64,000 nt of DNA from a gamma proteobacterium symbiont of Stewartia floridana (GCA_003676145.1 NAUB01000033.1:1-64000); one strand, 5' to 3'. Shown: positions 17,648 through 27,827, counted from the stretch's first letter. The notes: generated by a model from the sequence alone, not told the origin. Program-made: numbers and translations.

Positions 17648-17962
17648 TTAAAGTTCCATCTGATTGGTCGAATTGAGGGCGATCTCAATCTTCTCTTGAA
17701 GCGTTTTGATCCGGCGGGAGATGTTTTGTGAGCCATCTTGCTTGGTTTTCTGGCTCAGCAGCAAGTCGTTGGCAATATTCAGCGCGGTCATCACAGCGAT
17801 ACGTTCGGTACCGATGATCCGCCCGCCCTGACGAATCTCGCGCATTTGGCCATCCACAAAAGCCGCAGCCTGTAACAGGGATTCGCGCTCATCCGGTTGA
17901 CAGGATATACGGTATTCCTTGTCGAGAATTGAGACGGTTACAGGCAGGGTGTTGCTTTTCAC
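17648..17962 (-). CDS. zapA: Cell division protein ZapA
   Basis: ZapA is a cytoplasmic FtsZ-associated protein that cross-links FtsZ filaments at the division ring. The 104-residue protein has the ZapA N-terminal beta region (VTVSILDKEYRISCQPDERESLLQAA, given here only as the 17930-17870 segment), and a C-terminal coiled coil. Translation starts at a GTG at 17962, whose GTGA overlaps the stop of the upstream coiled-coil gene. It is followed by 6S RNA, the conserved gammaproteobacterial arrangement. Confidence 0.94.
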   Translation of the reverse strand: MKSNTLPVTVSILDKEYRISCQPDERESLLQAAAFVDGQMREIRQGGRIIGTERIAVMTALNIANDLLLSQKTKQDGSQNISRRIKTLQEKIEIALNSTNQMEL

Positions 17963-18198
17963 TGGGGTGTTTCCATGGATTTGAGACGGGTTATCATGGC
18001 TTCGACGCGAGTTCTTGCCAGCTCGGTTTTCTCGATCAATGCAGCTCTTTCGGCAACAAGGTTGTCCTGCCTCATACGCAGGGACTTATTTTCGTCTTTG
18101 AGGTAGGAGCAGGCGCGAATCAGCTCCTCAACCCGGACTTCGAGTGCCTGGAGATCCAGTTCGGTTGGGTTTTGTGTCTCTTTTTCTGTCATGGGCAT
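17959..18198 (-). CDS. ZapB-like coiled-coil protein (TIGR02449 type)
   Basis: A short, charged coiled-coil protein of about 79 residues, with the heptad-rich region LQALEVRVEELIRACSYLKD and then ENKSLRMRQDNLVAERAALI. Members of this family sit directly upstream of zapA in Pseudomonas and relatives and are thought to act with ZapA at the divisome, similarly to ZapB. The open frame extends to a TTG at 18228, but ATGs at 18198 and 18192 are likelier starts; none has a strong ribosome site. Its stop overlaps the zapA start by 4 bases, so the two are translationally coupled. The divisome role is family inference. Confidence 0.85.
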   Translation of the reverse strand: MPMTEKETQNPTELDLQALEVRVEELIRACSYLKDENKSLRMRQDNLVAERAALIEKTELARTRVEAMITRLKSMETPQ

Positions 18199-18735
18199 CA
18201 ATATAGTGGGCAGTTTGTGGTGGGTCAATCTCTATAACTGCATGAAATGATTCGAATCTGTAAACACTGCACCTCTATCGGCAGATTCTGACGGAAATTG
18301 ATGGTCATTCGTGCTTATTGCGCAGTTGGCACACTGCGGCCGGCGGATTATCAACAGTGAGCGACAAGGCCTGGCCTCAGTTTGAGGCAGCGTATGGTGA
18401 TTGTCGATTCGCCTGTCCCCGGCTGATTTTGAGGCTCCTTCCGCATTATTCATGACAGATCCATCATTTAAAATTAGATGTTTAGGAACTTCAAGAAAAG
18501 CTTTATGGCTTTTGCCCTTGTTGCCAAGAGTATCACTGTTTCAAGCTCCTCAGGGCTACAGTCCTTACTGATCGGTTGGTGTTGACGGCGATCTGCTCTG
18601 ATCGTGTCGATGCTGGTGTGCGGGTTCTGTTGTTCAGCCGTTCCCGGGTCGCTGAAAACTCGGCTGGCGGATTGCAGCTGGAAACGACATACTTGGATCA
18701 ATCGATACTGAATTGAGAGGCATGAAAGAGATAAT
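18199..18735. other. Divergent promoter region between zapA operon and ygfB operon
   Basis: About 537 bases with no coding region that I trust. Two short open frames on the minus strand (around 18232-18453 and 18474-18701) have no recognisable motif or ribosome site and are treated as chance. The region should hold promoters for both operons; no clear consensus pair was found. Confidence 0.5.
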
Positions 18736-19302
18736 ATGTTAACTACGCATCAGATGCCCGAGTACCAACGCCTCGAGAAACTGCTGGGCACCATGAGTGC
18801 CGATATGGGGGCAAGTGAGTTGCACGGTGTCATCAGTGGTTTGATTTGCGCTGGTTCACCCGAGGCGCCGGTGGATTGGATCGCGAGCTTTATAGAAGCC
18901 TGGCCGGAGGGGGATCTGCTGGCTCAGGAGACCCGGGAGATGATCGGGCAGCTCTACTACGCTGCCAGGCATCAGATCACTCAGGAAGAGCTTACATTCA
19001 TGCCTTTACTTCCTGAGGATGATGAAGCCATTTCCAGCAGAGCCAAAGCACTCAGTGAATGGTGTGAAGGGTATCTGTATGGGCTTGGCTTGGCAGGTGT
19101 GACCGAACAGATGCTGTCGGGGGATTCCAAAGAGGCGATTCAGGACCTGGCCCATTTCACCCGTCTGGATTATGACCAGCTTGAGTCTGGTGAAGCGACT
19201 GAAGTGGCCTATGTGGAGTTACAGGAGTTTTTAAAGGTGGTCACGCTGCTGATGTGGGAAGAGCTGTTCGAGATAAGGGGGGAATCGAATGCAGATGAGT
19301 GA
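18736..19302 (+). CDS. ygfB: UPF0149 family protein YgfB
   Basis: A 188-residue cytoplasmic protein of the UPF0149/YgfB family, all-alpha, with the family pattern LHGVISGLICAG near residues 32-43 and WCEGYLYGLGLAG near 113-125. In Pseudomonas aeruginosa YgfB has been linked to control of peptidoglycan recycling and beta-lactam resistance; whether that applies here is unknown. It starts an operon with pepP, ubiH and ubiI and overlaps pepP by 14 bases. AAGAGA before the ATG is a modest ribosome site. Confidence 0.92.
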   Translation: MLTTHQMPEYQRLEKLLGTMSADMGASELHGVISGLICAGSPEAPVDWIASFIEAWPEGDLLAQETREMIGQLYYAARHQITQEELTFMPLLPEDDEAISSRAKALSEWCEGYLYGLGLAGVTEQMLSGDSKEAIQDLAHFTRLDYDQLESGEATEVAYVELQEFLKVVTLLMWEELFEIRGESNADE

Positions 19303-20599
19303 ATTCAAGCGCCGTCGTCGCGAGCTGATGCGAATGATGGGGCCTGGCAGTATTGCGATTTTACCCACTGCACCACTGCTGATCCGTAACCGGGATGTTC
19401 ACTTTCCCTACCGGCCGGATAGCGATTTTTTCTACCTGACCGGTTTTCCTGAACCTGAAGCGGTGCTGGTTTTGATACCTGGGCGTAAGCAGGCCGAGTA
19501 TATTCTGTTCAACCGGGAGTCGGACCCGGTAAAGGAGTTATGGGATGGGGCCCGTGCAGGACAGGAGGGGGCCTGTGAGAAGTATGGTGCCGATGACTCT
19601 TTTCCGATCGGTGACCTGAATGACATTTTGCCACGCATGCTGGAACAGTGTGAGCGGATTTTCTATGTCATGGGCTGTAACCCGAAATTCGACAAGTCTC
19701 TCTCTGAGTGGATCAATGCGATTCGCTGCGAATCGCGCAGCGGTGCCCAGGGCCCGGTCGAGATTATTGCGCTTGATCACTATCTGCACGAGATGAGGCT
19801 CTTTAAAAGTCGCTCAGAGTTGAAGGTTATGAGGCAGGCGGCACGAATATCAGCTAAAGCACATAAAAAGGTCATGCAGAGTTGCAAGCCGGGGGTCTGG
19901 GAGTATCAACTGGAAGCCGAGTTTATTAGAGAGTGCAGTCATCAAGGTGCTCGGGCACAAGCCTATCCACCGATCGTCGGTGCCGGCGCGAATGCCTGTA
20001 CCCTGCACTACATCGATAACAAATGCCAGACTCAGACAAAACAGATGTTGCTCATCGATGCAGGCTGTGAGTATGACTACTATGCCTCAGATATAACCCG
20101 CAGTTATCCGGTTAACGGTCGATTTTCCGAGCCGCAACGTCAACTCTATGAGTTGGTATTGGCTGCCCAGGATGCCGCTATTGAAAAGGTCAAACCGGGT
20201 AACCACTGGAATGATCCTCATGATGCAGCGGTCAGGACGATTACCCGTGGTTTGATCAAGCTGGGAATCATTAAGGGCACCCTGGCAAAGTCGATACGCG
20301 AAGAGAAATATAAACCCTTCTTTCCTCATCGTACCGGCCACTGGCTGGGTATGGATGTTCATGATGTGGGGGATTACAAGGTGGATGGGGCCTGGCGAAT
20401 GTTCGAGCCCGGTATGGCGTTAACCATCGAGCCCGGAATCTATATTCCAACCGGCAGCAAGGGCGTTGCGAAGAAGTGGTGGAATATCGGGATCCGTATC
20501 GAGGATGATGTGGTTGTCACCAAGGAGGGTTGCGATGTGTTGACCAAAGATGTTCCAAAGCGTGTTGCAGAGATTGAATCGTTAATGGCCTCAGTATGA
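19289..20599 (+). CDS. pepP: Xaa-Pro aminopeptidase P
   Basis: PepP removes an N-terminal residue that precedes proline. The 436-residue protein has the N-terminal AMP_N domain (about 1-130) and the C-terminal creatinase/pita-bread fold. The dimetal centre ligands are visible: Asp in LLIDAGCEYDYYASDITRSY, His in HRTGHWLGMDVHDVGD, Glu in ALTIEPGIYI and Glu in IGIRIEDDVVVT. The start overlaps ygfB by 14 bases behind a strong AAGGGGGG site, and its stop overlaps ubiH by 4 bases (ATGA). The gene order ygfB-pepP-ubiH-ubiI matches E. coli. Confidence 0.96.
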   Translation: MQMSEFKRRRRELMRMMGPGSIAILPTAPLLIRNRDVHFPYRPDSDFFYLTGFPEPEAVLVLIPGRKQAEYILFNRESDPVKELWDGARAGQEGACEKYGADDSFPIGDLNDILPRMLEQCERIFYVMGCNPKFDKSLSEWINAIRCESRSGAQGPVEIIALDHYLHEMRLFKSRSELKVMRQAARISAKAHKKVMQSCKPGVWEYQLEAEFIRECSHQGARAQAYPPIVGAGANACTLHYIDNKCQTQTKQMLLIDAGCEYDYYASDITRSYPVNGRFSEPQRQLYELVLAAQDAAIEKVKPGNHWNDPHDAAVRTITRGLIKLGIIKGTLAKSIREEKYKPFFPHRTGHWLGMDVHDVGDYKVDGAWRMFEPGMALTIEPGIYIPTGSKGVAKKWWNIGIRIEDDVVVTKEGCDVLTKDVPKRVAEIESLMASV

Positions 20600-21816
20600 T
20601 TGTTCAACAGGATATTCTGATCGTTGGCGGAGGTATGGTCGGCGCCAGTCTGGCTCATGCCTTGAGTGGACACGGTTATAAAATAGGTGTGATTGAGGCC
20701 TGGCCACTGAGTTCCTCCAGTCAACCCAGCTATGATGACCGGGTGATTGCGCTCTCCTGGGGCAGTCGTCTGATTCTTCAGGCGATGGGAGTCTGGCATG
20801 GTATCGAAGCGGTTGCACAACCGATTCTGGATATTCATATCTCGGATCGGGGGCACTTCGGTTTCACCCGATTGAACCACCACCAGGAAGGGGTCGATGC
20901 CTTGGGCTATGTGGTGACGGCAAAGTCGCTCGGCAATGCGTTGTTGAGGGAACTCGATCAACGCCAGGATGTAGAGCTGATCTGTCCCGCACAGTTGAAG
21001 AGTTTTGCCGTTTCAGACAATGGTGTGGAGGCAAGGATCGAGCAGGATGGTCATGAGAAACGCATCAATGCCCGCTTACTGGTTGCAGCAGACGGTGGGG
21101 ATTCACTGGTTCGTCGCTTCCTGTCGATTCCTCTGAAAGAGAAAAGTTATGGGCAGACGGCAATAATCGCCAATCTGAGTTGTGATCGTGAGCATCAATC
21201 TGTTGCCTATGAGCGCTTCACCGATACCGGTCCATTAGCCCTGTTGCCGATGACGGATGAACGTCTCTCAATGGTATGGACGGCTGAAGACCATCAGGTG
21301 GCGGAGTTGATGGGGCTCAGTGACCAGGCCTTTCTGGATCGCTTACAGGATCGGTTTGGTTACCGGTTGGGCAGATTGGAGCGGTTGGGTAAGCGGGTGG
21401 CCTATCCACTGCGACTGCGTCAGGCGGCCGAGCAGGTCAGGCCACGCATTGCCTTGATCGGAAATGCGGCCCATGCGATACATCCGGTCACCGGGCAGGG
21501 ATTCAATCTTGGTTTGCGGGATGTTGCCGGATTGGCGGATCTGCTGGTTGAGGCGGCACAGCATGGCCGGGATCCAGGTGACCTTGAACTGCTGAATGAG
21601 TATCGGCAGTGGCGCGAGAGGGATCAGAACCGGGTGGCAGCGATTACCGACAGTCTGGCGCGATTGTTTGCAAACCCATTCGGGCCTTTGCGACTCATGC
21701 GAAACCTGGGCTTGGTAGGTCTCGATCTGATGCCTGGACTGAAACATCAGGTTGCCAGGCAGTTTATGGGGCTGAATGGACGATTATCAAAACTGGGCAG
21801 AGGAGTATCACTATGA
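20596..21816 (+). CDS. ubiH: 2-octaprenyl-6-methoxyphenol hydroxylase UbiH
   Basis: UbiH is a FAD-dependent monooxygenase that hydroxylates C1 of the ubiquinone ring precursor. The 406-residue protein shows the Rossmann dinucleotide motif GGGMVGASLAHAL at about 11-23, the YDDRVIALSWGS segment and the second FAD motif GNAAHAIHPVTGQGFNLGLRD. That motif begins with Asn instead of the usual Asp (GD), as also seen in other UbiH proteins. It is translationally coupled to pepP and to the next hydroxylase gene through ATGA overlaps. Confidence 0.94.
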   Translation: MIVQQDILIVGGGMVGASLAHALSGHGYKIGVIEAWPLSSSSQPSYDDRVIALSWGSRLILQAMGVWHGIEAVAQPILDIHISDRGHFGFTRLNHHQEGVDALGYVVTAKSLGNALLRELDQRQDVELICPAQLKSFAVSDNGVEARIEQDGHEKRINARLLVAADGGDSLVRRFLSIPLKEKSYGQTAIIANLSCDREHQSVAYERFTDTGPLALLPMTDERLSMVWTAEDHQVAELMGLSDQAFLDRLQDRFGYRLGRLERLGKRVAYPLRLRQAAEQVRPRIALIGNAAHAIHPVTGQGFNLGLRDVAGLADLLVEAAQHGRDPGDLELLNEYRQWRERDQNRVAAITDSLARLFANPFGPLRLMRNLGLVGLDLMPGLKHQVARQFMGLNGRLSKLGRGVSL

Positions 21817-23024
21817 CGAATTCCCCATCCACTGTCGATCTGCTGATCGTTGGCGGCGGGATGGTCGGCAGTGCTTTGGCATGCGCCATGGCTGAGGCTG
21901 GCTTTGAGGTCACGGTAATTGATGTCAGGGAGCCTGCTCGGAGCTGGCCCGAGGATGAGGTCGATCTGAGAGTTTCCGCATTGACCCGGGCTTCACAGCG
22001 AATTCTTGAAAATCTGCAGGCCTGGCCCCGGATGGTTGAAATGCGGGTCAGTCCCTATGACAAAATGGAAGTATGGGATGCCGGAGGTAACGGGCGGATA
22101 CATTTCAGTGCCGCTGAGATCGGTGAGATGGACCTGGGGCATATTGTGGAAAACCGGGTGACCCAGCTGGCTCTGTGGGAGCGTCTGGAGTCCTATCCCA
22201 ACGTCCAGTTGCGCTTTCCGGAAAGAATCAGCAATCTGTTTTTGGGCGAGTCGCCAGAGGTTGAATTGCAGAGCGGTGAGCGGTTGACCGCCAAGCTGGT
22301 TGTGGCAGCCGATGGTCGGGACTCTGAGGTCAGACACCTGGCCGGAATCGATACCCGTGGCTGGGAGTATGATCAGCACGCCATTGTGGCCACCATTACC
22401 CCACAGCGGTTTCACGAGAATACCGCCCGTCAGCGCTTCATGAGTTCAGGACCGCTCGCCCTGTTACCGATCGATGATGGCCGCTGTTCCATTGTCTGGT
22501 CCACCAGTCCGACCCATGGCGAGTCGTTGATGTCGCTGGATGATGCGGGTTTTTGCCAGGCGCTGACCCAGGCCAGTGAAGCGGTTTTGGGCTCGATTCA
22601 GGCGACTGGCCCGAGAGGGCTGTTTCCGCTGCGACTCGAACATGCGGATACCTATATCCAACCGGGCCTGGCGCTTATCGGTGATGCGGCCCATGCCATG
22701 CACCCACTGGCGGGGCAGGGGGTCAATCTGGGGCTGATGGATGCCATGACCCTGGCGGATGTCTTGACCGAGGCGGGTACGGCTGGCAGGTCGATCGGAT
22801 CGATGGCCACACTGCGTCGCTATGAACGAGCCAGGAAGGGGGCAAATATCGCCATGTTGGGTGCTATGGATGGCTTTAAGCGGTTGTTCAGCAACGAAGT
22901 GCCGCCGCTGCGTGTAATCCGCAACCTCGGCTTGAATCTTGCCGACCGTTCCGGCTTCGTGAAGCACCAGATCATGCGACGTGCAATGGGAATGATTGGC
23001 GACAGGCCGAGGCTGGCACGCTGA
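21813..23024 (+). CDS. ubiI: UbiI/VisC-like FAD-dependent ubiquinone hydroxylase
   Basis: A second FAD monooxygenase of the UbiH/COQ6 family, 403 residues from the ATG at 21813, which has AGGAG seven bases upstream and overlaps the ubiH stop. The frame is open back to 21609 inside ubiH, but that part is rejected. Motifs: GGGMVGSALACAM, DLRVSALTRAS, and GDAAHAMHPLAGQGVNLGL with the canonical GD. By position (E. coli visC/ubiI) it should hydroxylate C5. With UbiH here and Coq7 at 37437, the window can cover all three aerobic ring hydroxylations. Paralogue specificity is inferred from synteny. Confidence 0.88.
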   Translation: MTNSPSTVDLLIVGGGMVGSALACAMAEAGFEVTVIDVREPARSWPEDEVDLRVSALTRASQRILENLQAWPRMVEMRVSPYDKMEVWDAGGNGRIHFSAAEIGEMDLGHIVENRVTQLALWERLESYPNVQLRFPERISNLFLGESPEVELQSGERLTAKLVVAADGRDSEVRHLAGIDTRGWEYDQHAIVATITPQRFHENTARQRFMSSGPLALLPIDDGRCSIVWSTSPTHGESLMSLDDAGFCQALTQASEAVLGSIQATGPRGLFPLRLEHADTYIQPGLALIGDAAHAMHPLAGQGVNLGLMDAMTLADVLTEAGTAGRSIGSMATLRRYERARKGANIAMLGAMDGFKRLFSNEVPPLRVIRNLGLNLADRSGFVKHQIMRRAMGMIGDRPRLAR

Positions 23025-23076
23025 TCAGCCGCCTGAAGTCGGCAATTCAGCTGACAGTTTATGAGGTTTTTGCGGA

Positions 23077-23105
23077 TTGGCAACAGCCCGGTAGAAGAGT
23101 ATAGT
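23077..23105 (+). promoter_or_regulatory. Promoter of the glycine riboswitch-gcv operon
   Basis: TTGGCA at 23077-23082 and TATAGT at 23100-23105 are 17 bases apart. Predicted transcription starts near 23112, directly before the first aptamer. The leader to gcvT is about 310 bases. Confidence 0.7.
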
Positions 23106-23111
23106 CATTCC

Positions 23112-23342
23112 TCGATCCACCCCCGTGGGAGAGAGCGGCAGATAGCCGACGCCGAAGGCGCAAACCCGCCCGGAATCGCTCAGGCAAAAGGACCGTGGGG
23201 AGAAGCCAAGTAAACTCAATTAGGCTTAGGTCGACTCTGGAGAGTGGTGTAACAACACCCACCGACGGGGCAGGCGCGCAGCAGGTTGCCTAAATGACCT
23301 TGTAATGCATGCGCCAAACTCTCAGGTTTTGGACAGAGGGGC
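23112..23342 (+). promoter_or_regulatory. Tandem glycine riboswitch
   Basis: Two consecutive glycine aptamers precede gcvT. Aptamer I (about 23119-23205) contains GGGAGAGAGCGGCAGATAGC, CGCCGAAGGCGCAAA, CTCAGGCAAAAGGAC. Aptamer II (about 23232-23342) contains CTCTGGAGAG, CCGACGGGGCA and AAACTCTCAGGTTTTGGACAGAG. Both cores match the known glycine riboswitch consensus. A linker of ~26 bases separates them, and a terminator follows at once, so glycine binding probably prevents termination and turns on the cleavage system. Confidence 0.96.
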
Positions 23343-23376
23343 GGCGCGGATGATCTCATCCGCGCCGCCCTTTTTT
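23339..23376 (+). terminator. Riboswitch expression-platform terminator
   Basis: GGGCGGCGCGGATGA (23339-23353) pairs with the complementary 15 bases ending at 23370; the innermost pairs probably open to give a workable loop. TTTTTT follows. It starts where aptamer II ends, 48 bases before gcvT, so the closing stem of aptamer II could compete with it. Confidence 0.9.
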
Positions 23377-23424
23377 GTGTGCAATCTGAACCCACGGGTT
23401 CAGGTTTAAACCGGGAGAAGTTTA

Positions 23425-24513
23425 ATGAACAAACAGACCGTCCTCTATCCCAAGCATCAGCAGATGGGAGCCAAACTGGTGCCCTTTGGTGGTTGGGATA
23501 TGCCTCTACACTATGGTTCCCAGCTTCAGGAACACCATCAGGTGCGTCAGGATGCGGGCATGTTCGATGTCTCACACATGACCGTTGTCGATCTGCAGGG
23601 GGCCGGGGTCAAATCCTATCTGCGCCAGCTGCTGGCCAACGATGTCGAGCGTTTGAAGAATGAGGGTAAAGCACTCTACTCCTGTATGCTGAATGAGCAG
23701 GGTGGTGTGGTGGACGATCTGATCGTCTACTACCTGGGTGACGAGTGGTATCGCATGGTGGTGAATGCGGCCACCACTGAGAAAGACCTGGCATGGATGG
23801 AGAGCCAGTCTGGCGGGTTCGAACTGGAGATGACTCCAAGACGTGATCTGGCGATGATTGCGGTACAGGGGCCGAATGCAAAATCAAAGACGCTGCCGCT
23901 ACTCTCGGAAAAATTACAGCAGGCTGGTGAGCTGAAGCCTTTCAATGCCCTGGCCGATGGGGATTGGTTTGTCGCCAGTACCGGTTATACCGGTGAGGAT
24001 GGCTTCGAAATCATGGTGCCTGGGGATCAGGCCGCAGACTTCTGGCAGGCGCTGAGTGATGCGGGAGTAGCACCCTGTGGTCTGGGTGCGAGGGATACTC
24101 TGCGTCTTGAGGCGGGTATGAATCTCTACGGTACCGACATGGATGATGAGATCTCCCCGCTTGAGGCAGGACTGGCCTGGACCGTGGCCTGGGAGCCGGC
24201 AGACCGGCAATTCATCGGTCGTGGCCCCTTGGAAGCTCAGCGCAAGGATCCCGAGAAAAAGAAATTCATCGGTCTGGTCTTGACCGGACGAGGGGTGCTG
24301 CGTAACCATTTGAAACTGTTTAACGGAGAGCAGGAGATCGGTGAGATTACCTCAGGGGGCTTTTCACCCACCCTGGAGCGATCCATCGCTTTTGCTCGTG
24401 TATCGCCTGATGTTGGAGAGAGCTGTGATGTTGAGATTCGCGGCAAACGGGTTCCGGCTCAGGTAGTGAAACCACCTTTCGCACGTCAGGGTAAAGCTGT
24501 CCTGGCGCTGTAA
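23425..24513 (+). CDS. gcvT: Glycine cleavage system T protein (aminomethyltransferase)
   Basis: GcvT transfers the aminomethyl carbon from lipoyl-GcvH to tetrahydrofolate, giving 5,10-methylene-THF and ammonia. The 362-residue length is typical. Motifs: [15 protein letters not shown] at the N terminus, MFDVSHM, the folate-binding central region ([13 protein letters not shown] with the substrate Glu/Asp), and [26 protein letters not shown] precedes the ATG. It is the first gene of gcvT-gcvH-gcvPA-gcvPB under the glycine riboswitch. Confidence 0.97.
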   Translation: MNKQTVLYPKHQQMGAKLVPFGGWDMPLHYGSQLQEHHQVRQDAGMFDVSHMTVVDLQGAGVKSYLRQLLANDVERLKNEGKALYSCMLNEQGGVVDDLIVYYLGDEWYRMVVNAATTEKDLAWMESQSGGFELEMTPRRDLAMIAVQGPNAKSKTLPLLSEKLQQAGELKPFNALADGDWFVASTGYTGEDGFEIMVPGDQAADFWQALSDAGVAPCGLGARDTLRLEAGMNLYGTDMDDEISPLEAGLAWTVAWEPADRQFIGRGPLEAQRKDPEKKKFIGLVLTGRGVLRNHLKLFNGEQEIGEITSGGFSPTLERSIAFARVSPDVGESCDVEIRGKRVPAQVVKPPFARQGKAVLAL

Positions 24514-24546
24514 CAATCGATCAATATTTTTCTAAAGGATAGTCAC

Positions 24547-24939
24547 ATGAGTAATACACCCACCGACCGTCGTTATGCGAAATCCCACGAATGGATAAAA
24601 GATGAAGGTGACGGCAGTCTGACCATCGGAATTACAGATCATGCGCAGGAGCTGCTGGGTGATCTGGTATTCGTCGATCTACCGGAAGTCGGTCAGTCTC
24701 TTGATGCCGGGGGCGATTGCGCGGTCGTTGAATCGGTCAAAGCGGCCTCGGATGTCTACAGCCCGGTAAGCGGTGAAGTGATCGCAATCAACGATGCTCT
24801 GGATGGCGCACCCGAGACGATCAATGAGGATGCCTTTGGCGATGGCTGGATGTTCAAAGTCAAAGCGTCCGATATGTCTGAACTGGACGGCCTGATGGAT
24901 GCTGAGGGCTATGACGCCCTGGTGGCTGAGGAAGAGTAG
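24547..24939 (+). CDS. gcvH: Glycine cleavage system H protein
   Basis: GcvH is the lipoyl carrier that shuttles the aminomethyl group between P, T and L proteins. It has 130 residues, with the lipoyl lysine at Lys65 in [13 protein letters not shown] and the conserved SHEWI N-terminal segment. It would be lipoylated by the LipB/LipA pair encoded at 51-52.7 kb. It lies 33 bases after gcvT behind an AAAGGA site. The L protein (Lpd) is not in the window. Confidence 0.97.
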   Translation: MSNTPTDRRYAKSHEWIKDEGDGSLTIGITDHAQELLGDLVFVDLPEVGQSLDAGGDCAVVESVKAASDVYSPVSGEVIAINDALDGAPETINEDAFGDGWMFKVKASDMSELDGLMDAEGYDALVAEEE

Positions 24940-24977
24940 GACGCAGGGTTTTAATACAAGCGATTGACGAGGCGGAT

Positions 24978-26360
24978 ATGCCATTTATCCCACACACAGA
25001 AGATGATATTCAGGAGATGCTGGCGACCATTGGGGTCGAGAGTATCGATGACCTGTTCGATGAAATTCCAACTGAGCTTCGCTGCGGAGAGTTGCAGGAG
25101 ATTCCCCCGGGATTGCCTGAGATGGAAGTGGCCAGTTTGATGCAGAGTCGTGCCCGCACCGACGGAGAGCCGCTCTGTTTCATCGGCGCGGGAGCCTATG
25201 ATCACCATATCCCGGCAGCGGTGTGGGAGTTGACCACCAGGGGAGAGTTCTACACGGCCTATACCCCCTATCAGGCGGAGGCCAGTCAAGGTACTCTGCA
25301 GTTACTCTATGAGTTTCAGTCGATGATGACCGGTCTGACTGCAATGGATGTCTCCAATGCGTCACTCTATGATGGTGCCTCAGCCTTGGCCGAAGCCGTC
25401 CTGATGGCGGTAAGAGGTAATCGCAAGTCCAAATCGAAGCGGATTCTGTTGCCTGCAAATCTGCATCCGCACTATCGTCGGGTGGCCCGCAGTATCGTCC
25501 GTAATCAGAAGATCGAACTGGTTGAAGTGGCTTATGACAAGTCGACCGGTCAGGTCGATATGGCGGATCTGGAAAAACATGCCGGCGAGGACTATGCCGC
25601 ACTGGTGATCCCCCAGCCAAACTTTTTCGGTGTCCTGGAACAGACCGATCTGTTGACCGACTGGGCGCATCAAAATGGCATGCTGGCGATCGCGGTGGTC
25701 AATCCTCTGGCCATGTCGCTGCTCAAGCCGGCTGGTGAGTGGGGTGAACAAGGTGCCGATATCTGTTGTGGCGAAGGTCAGCCCCTGGGGGCTCCGCTCG
25801 CCTCAGGCGGACCCTATTTCGGTTTCCTCTGTTGCACGGATAAGTTGGTCAGACAGATGCCCGGACGGATCATCGGCAAGACGGTGGATATGGACGGCAA
25901 GCCGGGCTACGCATTGACCCTGCAGGCCCGTGAGCAGCATATCCGTCGCTCGAAAGCGACTTCGAACATCTGTACCAATCAGGGGCTGATGGTCACGGCT
26001 GCCACCATCCATATGGCCATCATGGGGGCTGAAGGCTTGCAACGGGTCGCCGCAACTTCCCATGCCAATACTCAGAAACTCTCTCAGGCGCTATCCAGTC
26101 TGCCTGGTGTGGAGCCGCTCTTCAGTGGCGCGGTTTTCCATGAGCAGGTCATGAAACTGCCGATAGAAACTGCGACGGCGCTGGGCATGCTGGCATCCGA
26201 TAACGTGCTCGGTGGATTCAATCTGCAGGATGACTATCCGGAACTGGGTGATGCGGTATTGGTCTGTGCGACAGAATTGCGCAGTGATGATGATATTGAA
26301 AACTATCGGGGTAAGCTGGAGCAGGTGATTCAATCACAAGCCCAGACGCCTTCTCAGTAG
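24978..26360 (+). CDS. gcvPA: Glycine dehydrogenase (decarboxylating) subunit 1
   Basis: The N-terminal half of the P protein as a separate subunit, 460 residues. The P protein decarboxylates glycine and passes methylamine to lipoyl-GcvH. Signatures are [33 protein letters not shown], and [10 protein letters not shown]... followed by a PLP-fold body lacking the catalytic lysine, which is in subunit 2. The gene ends cleanly, and the next one starts 18 bases on with its own start, so this is the genuine two-subunit form and not a frameshifted gcvP. Confidence 0.96.
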   Translation: MPFIPHTEDDIQEMLATIGVESIDDLFDEIPTELRCGELQEIPPGLPEMEVASLMQSRARTDGEPLCFIGAGAYDHHIPAAVWELTTRGEFYTAYTPYQAEASQGTLQLLYEFQSMMTGLTAMDVSNASLYDGASALAEAVLMAVRGNRKSKSKRILLPANLHPHYRRVARSIVRNQKIELVEVAYDKSTGQVDMADLEKHAGEDYAALVIPQPNFFGVLEQTDLLTDWAHQNGMLAIAVVNPLAMSLLKPAGEWGEQGADICCGEGQPLGAPLASGGPYFGFLCCTDKLVRQMPGRIIGKTVDMDGKPGYALTLQAREQHIRRSKATSNICTNQGLMVTAATIHMAIMGAEGLQRVAATSHANTQKLSQALSSLPGVEPLFSGAVFHEQVMKLPIETATALGMLASDNVLGGFNLQDDYPELGDAVLVCATELRSDDDIENYRGKLEQVIQSQAQTPSQ

Positions 26361-26378
26361 TAACCGGATTGGTGAGTT

Positions 26379-27827
26379 ATGATTTACGATCATTCGCGAA
26401 AAGGTAGAAGAGCCACTGCACAGGCTCCATTGGAAAAACCTGAACTGACAGGGATTCCTGCGGAGATGGTGCGTACCAGTCGGCCCAATCTGCCGGAGAT
26501 TTCCGAGATGCAGGCGGTCAGACACTTTACCCGTCTGTCGCAGAAGAATTTCTCAATCGATACGCACTTCTATCCATTGGGTTCCTGCACCATGAAGTAT
26601 AACCCCAGGGCGTGCAATACCCTGGCGAGTCTGCCGGGACTGCTGTCCCGCCATCCGCTGGCGCCGGATACGCACAGTCAGGGTTTCATGGCCTGTCTCC
26701 ATGATCTGCAGGAGATCCTGAAACACGTTACCGGCATGCATGCGGTCTCGCTCTCTCCAGCGGCTGGTGCCCAGGGCGAGTTTGCCGGTGTGGCGATGAT
26801 TCGCGCCTACCACGATGCACGTGGGGATGATCAGCGTAGCGAGATTCTGGTGCCGGATGCGGCTCATGGTACCAACCCTGCGTCTGCGGTGATGTGCGGC
26901 TATAAAACCCGGGAGATTCCCACCGGAGCGGATGGGGATATCGATGTGGAGGCGCTGCGGGAAGCATTGGGCCCGCAAACAGCGGGTATCATGTTAACCA
27001 ACCCCTCCACGGTAGGTGTCTTCGAACGACGCATCAAAGAGATTGCCAGCATGGTGCATGAGGCCGGCGGGCTGCTCTACTATGATGGCGCCAATCTGAA
27101 TGCGATCCTCGGTAAGGTTCGCCCGGGTGACATGGGGTTTGATGTGATTCATATGAATCTGCATAAGACCTTTTCAACACCTCATGGTGGCGGTGGTCCG
27201 GGAGCGGGTCCAGTGGGTGTCAGTGAGCGCCTGGAGCCCTATCTGCCTGTACCGATGGTTGACTATGATGGTCAGGAGTACCGTTGGCTGAGCGAAAAGG
27301 ATCGACCGGATACCATTGGCCGGCTCTCCGCCTTTGCCGGTAATGCGGGTGTGCTGCTGCGTGCCTATGTCTACGCCCGTCTGTTGGGTCGTGAAGGTAT
27401 GCATCGGGTCTCCGAGTTCTCAACACTGAATGCCAACTATCTGCTGAAACGCTTGATGGAGGCCGGTTTCGATGCCGCCTATCCGGAGCGACGGGCCAGT
27501 CACGAATTTATTCTGACCCTGAAGAAGCAGGCCAGGGATCTGGATGTGAATACCATGGATTTCGCCAAACGCATGCTCGATTATGGTGTTCACGCTCCCA
27601 CCACCTACTTCCCACTGCTGGTGCCGGAGTGTTTGCTGATAGAGCCAACCGAGTCCGAGGCCAAAGAGGAGTTGGATCAGTTTGTCGAGATCATGCGCAC
27701 CATCAAGCAGGAGGCTGAGAATCAGCCCGAGCTGGTGAAACAGGCACCCCATACCATGCCGGTCAAACGTCTGGATGATGTGCGTGCGGCCAGGGAACTG
27801 GATCTGGCCTATAAAGCCGAGGATTGA
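26379..27827 (+). CDS. gcvPB: Glycine dehydrogenase (decarboxylating) subunit 2
   Basis: The catalytic PLP-binding half of the split P protein, 482 residues. The PLP lysine is Lys263 in [16 protein letters not shown]. Other conserved parts are [42 protein letters not shown] and [11 protein letters not shown]. It forms an alpha2-beta2 complex with GcvPA. E. coli has a single fused gcvP, so this operon differs from the otherwise E. coli-like gene order. About 165 bases without a clear terminator separate it from the following kinase gene. Confidence 0.97.
   Translation: MIYDHSRKGRRATAQAPLEKPELTGIPAEMVRTSRPNLPEISEMQAVRHFTRLSQKNFSIDTHFYPLGSCTMKYNPRACNTLASLPGLLSRHPLAPDTHSQGFMACLHDLQEILKHVTGMHAVSLSPAAGAQGEFAGVAMIRAYHDARGDDQRSEILVPDAAHGTNPASAVMCGYKTREIPTGADGDIDVEALREALGPQTAGIMLTNPSTVGVFERRIKEIASMVHEAGGLLYYDGANLNAILGKVRPGDMGFDVIHMNLHKTFSTPHGGGGPGAGPVGVSERLEPYLPVPMVDYDGQEYRWLSEKDRPDTIGRLSAFAGNAGVLLRAYVYARLLGREGMHRVSEFSTLNANYLLKRLMEAGFDAAYPERRASHEFILTLKKQARDLDVNTMDFAKRMLDYGVHAPTTYFPLLVPECLLIEPTESEAKEELDQFVEIMRTIKQEAENQPELVKQAPHTMPVKRLDDVRAARELDLAYKAED

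Noticed and set aside
18232-18701. Two short minus-strand frames upstream of ygfB
   Set aside because: No motif, no ribosome site; the region is expected to be a divergent promoter.
21609-21812. N-terminal extension of the UbiI-like gene into ubiH
   Set aside because: The ATG at 21813 has AGGAG at good distance and begins the conserved FAD motif; the extension is ubiH in another frame.
24978-27827. Possible frameshifted single gcvP
   Set aside because: Each half has its own start, stop and ribosome site and normal length for the two-subunit form.
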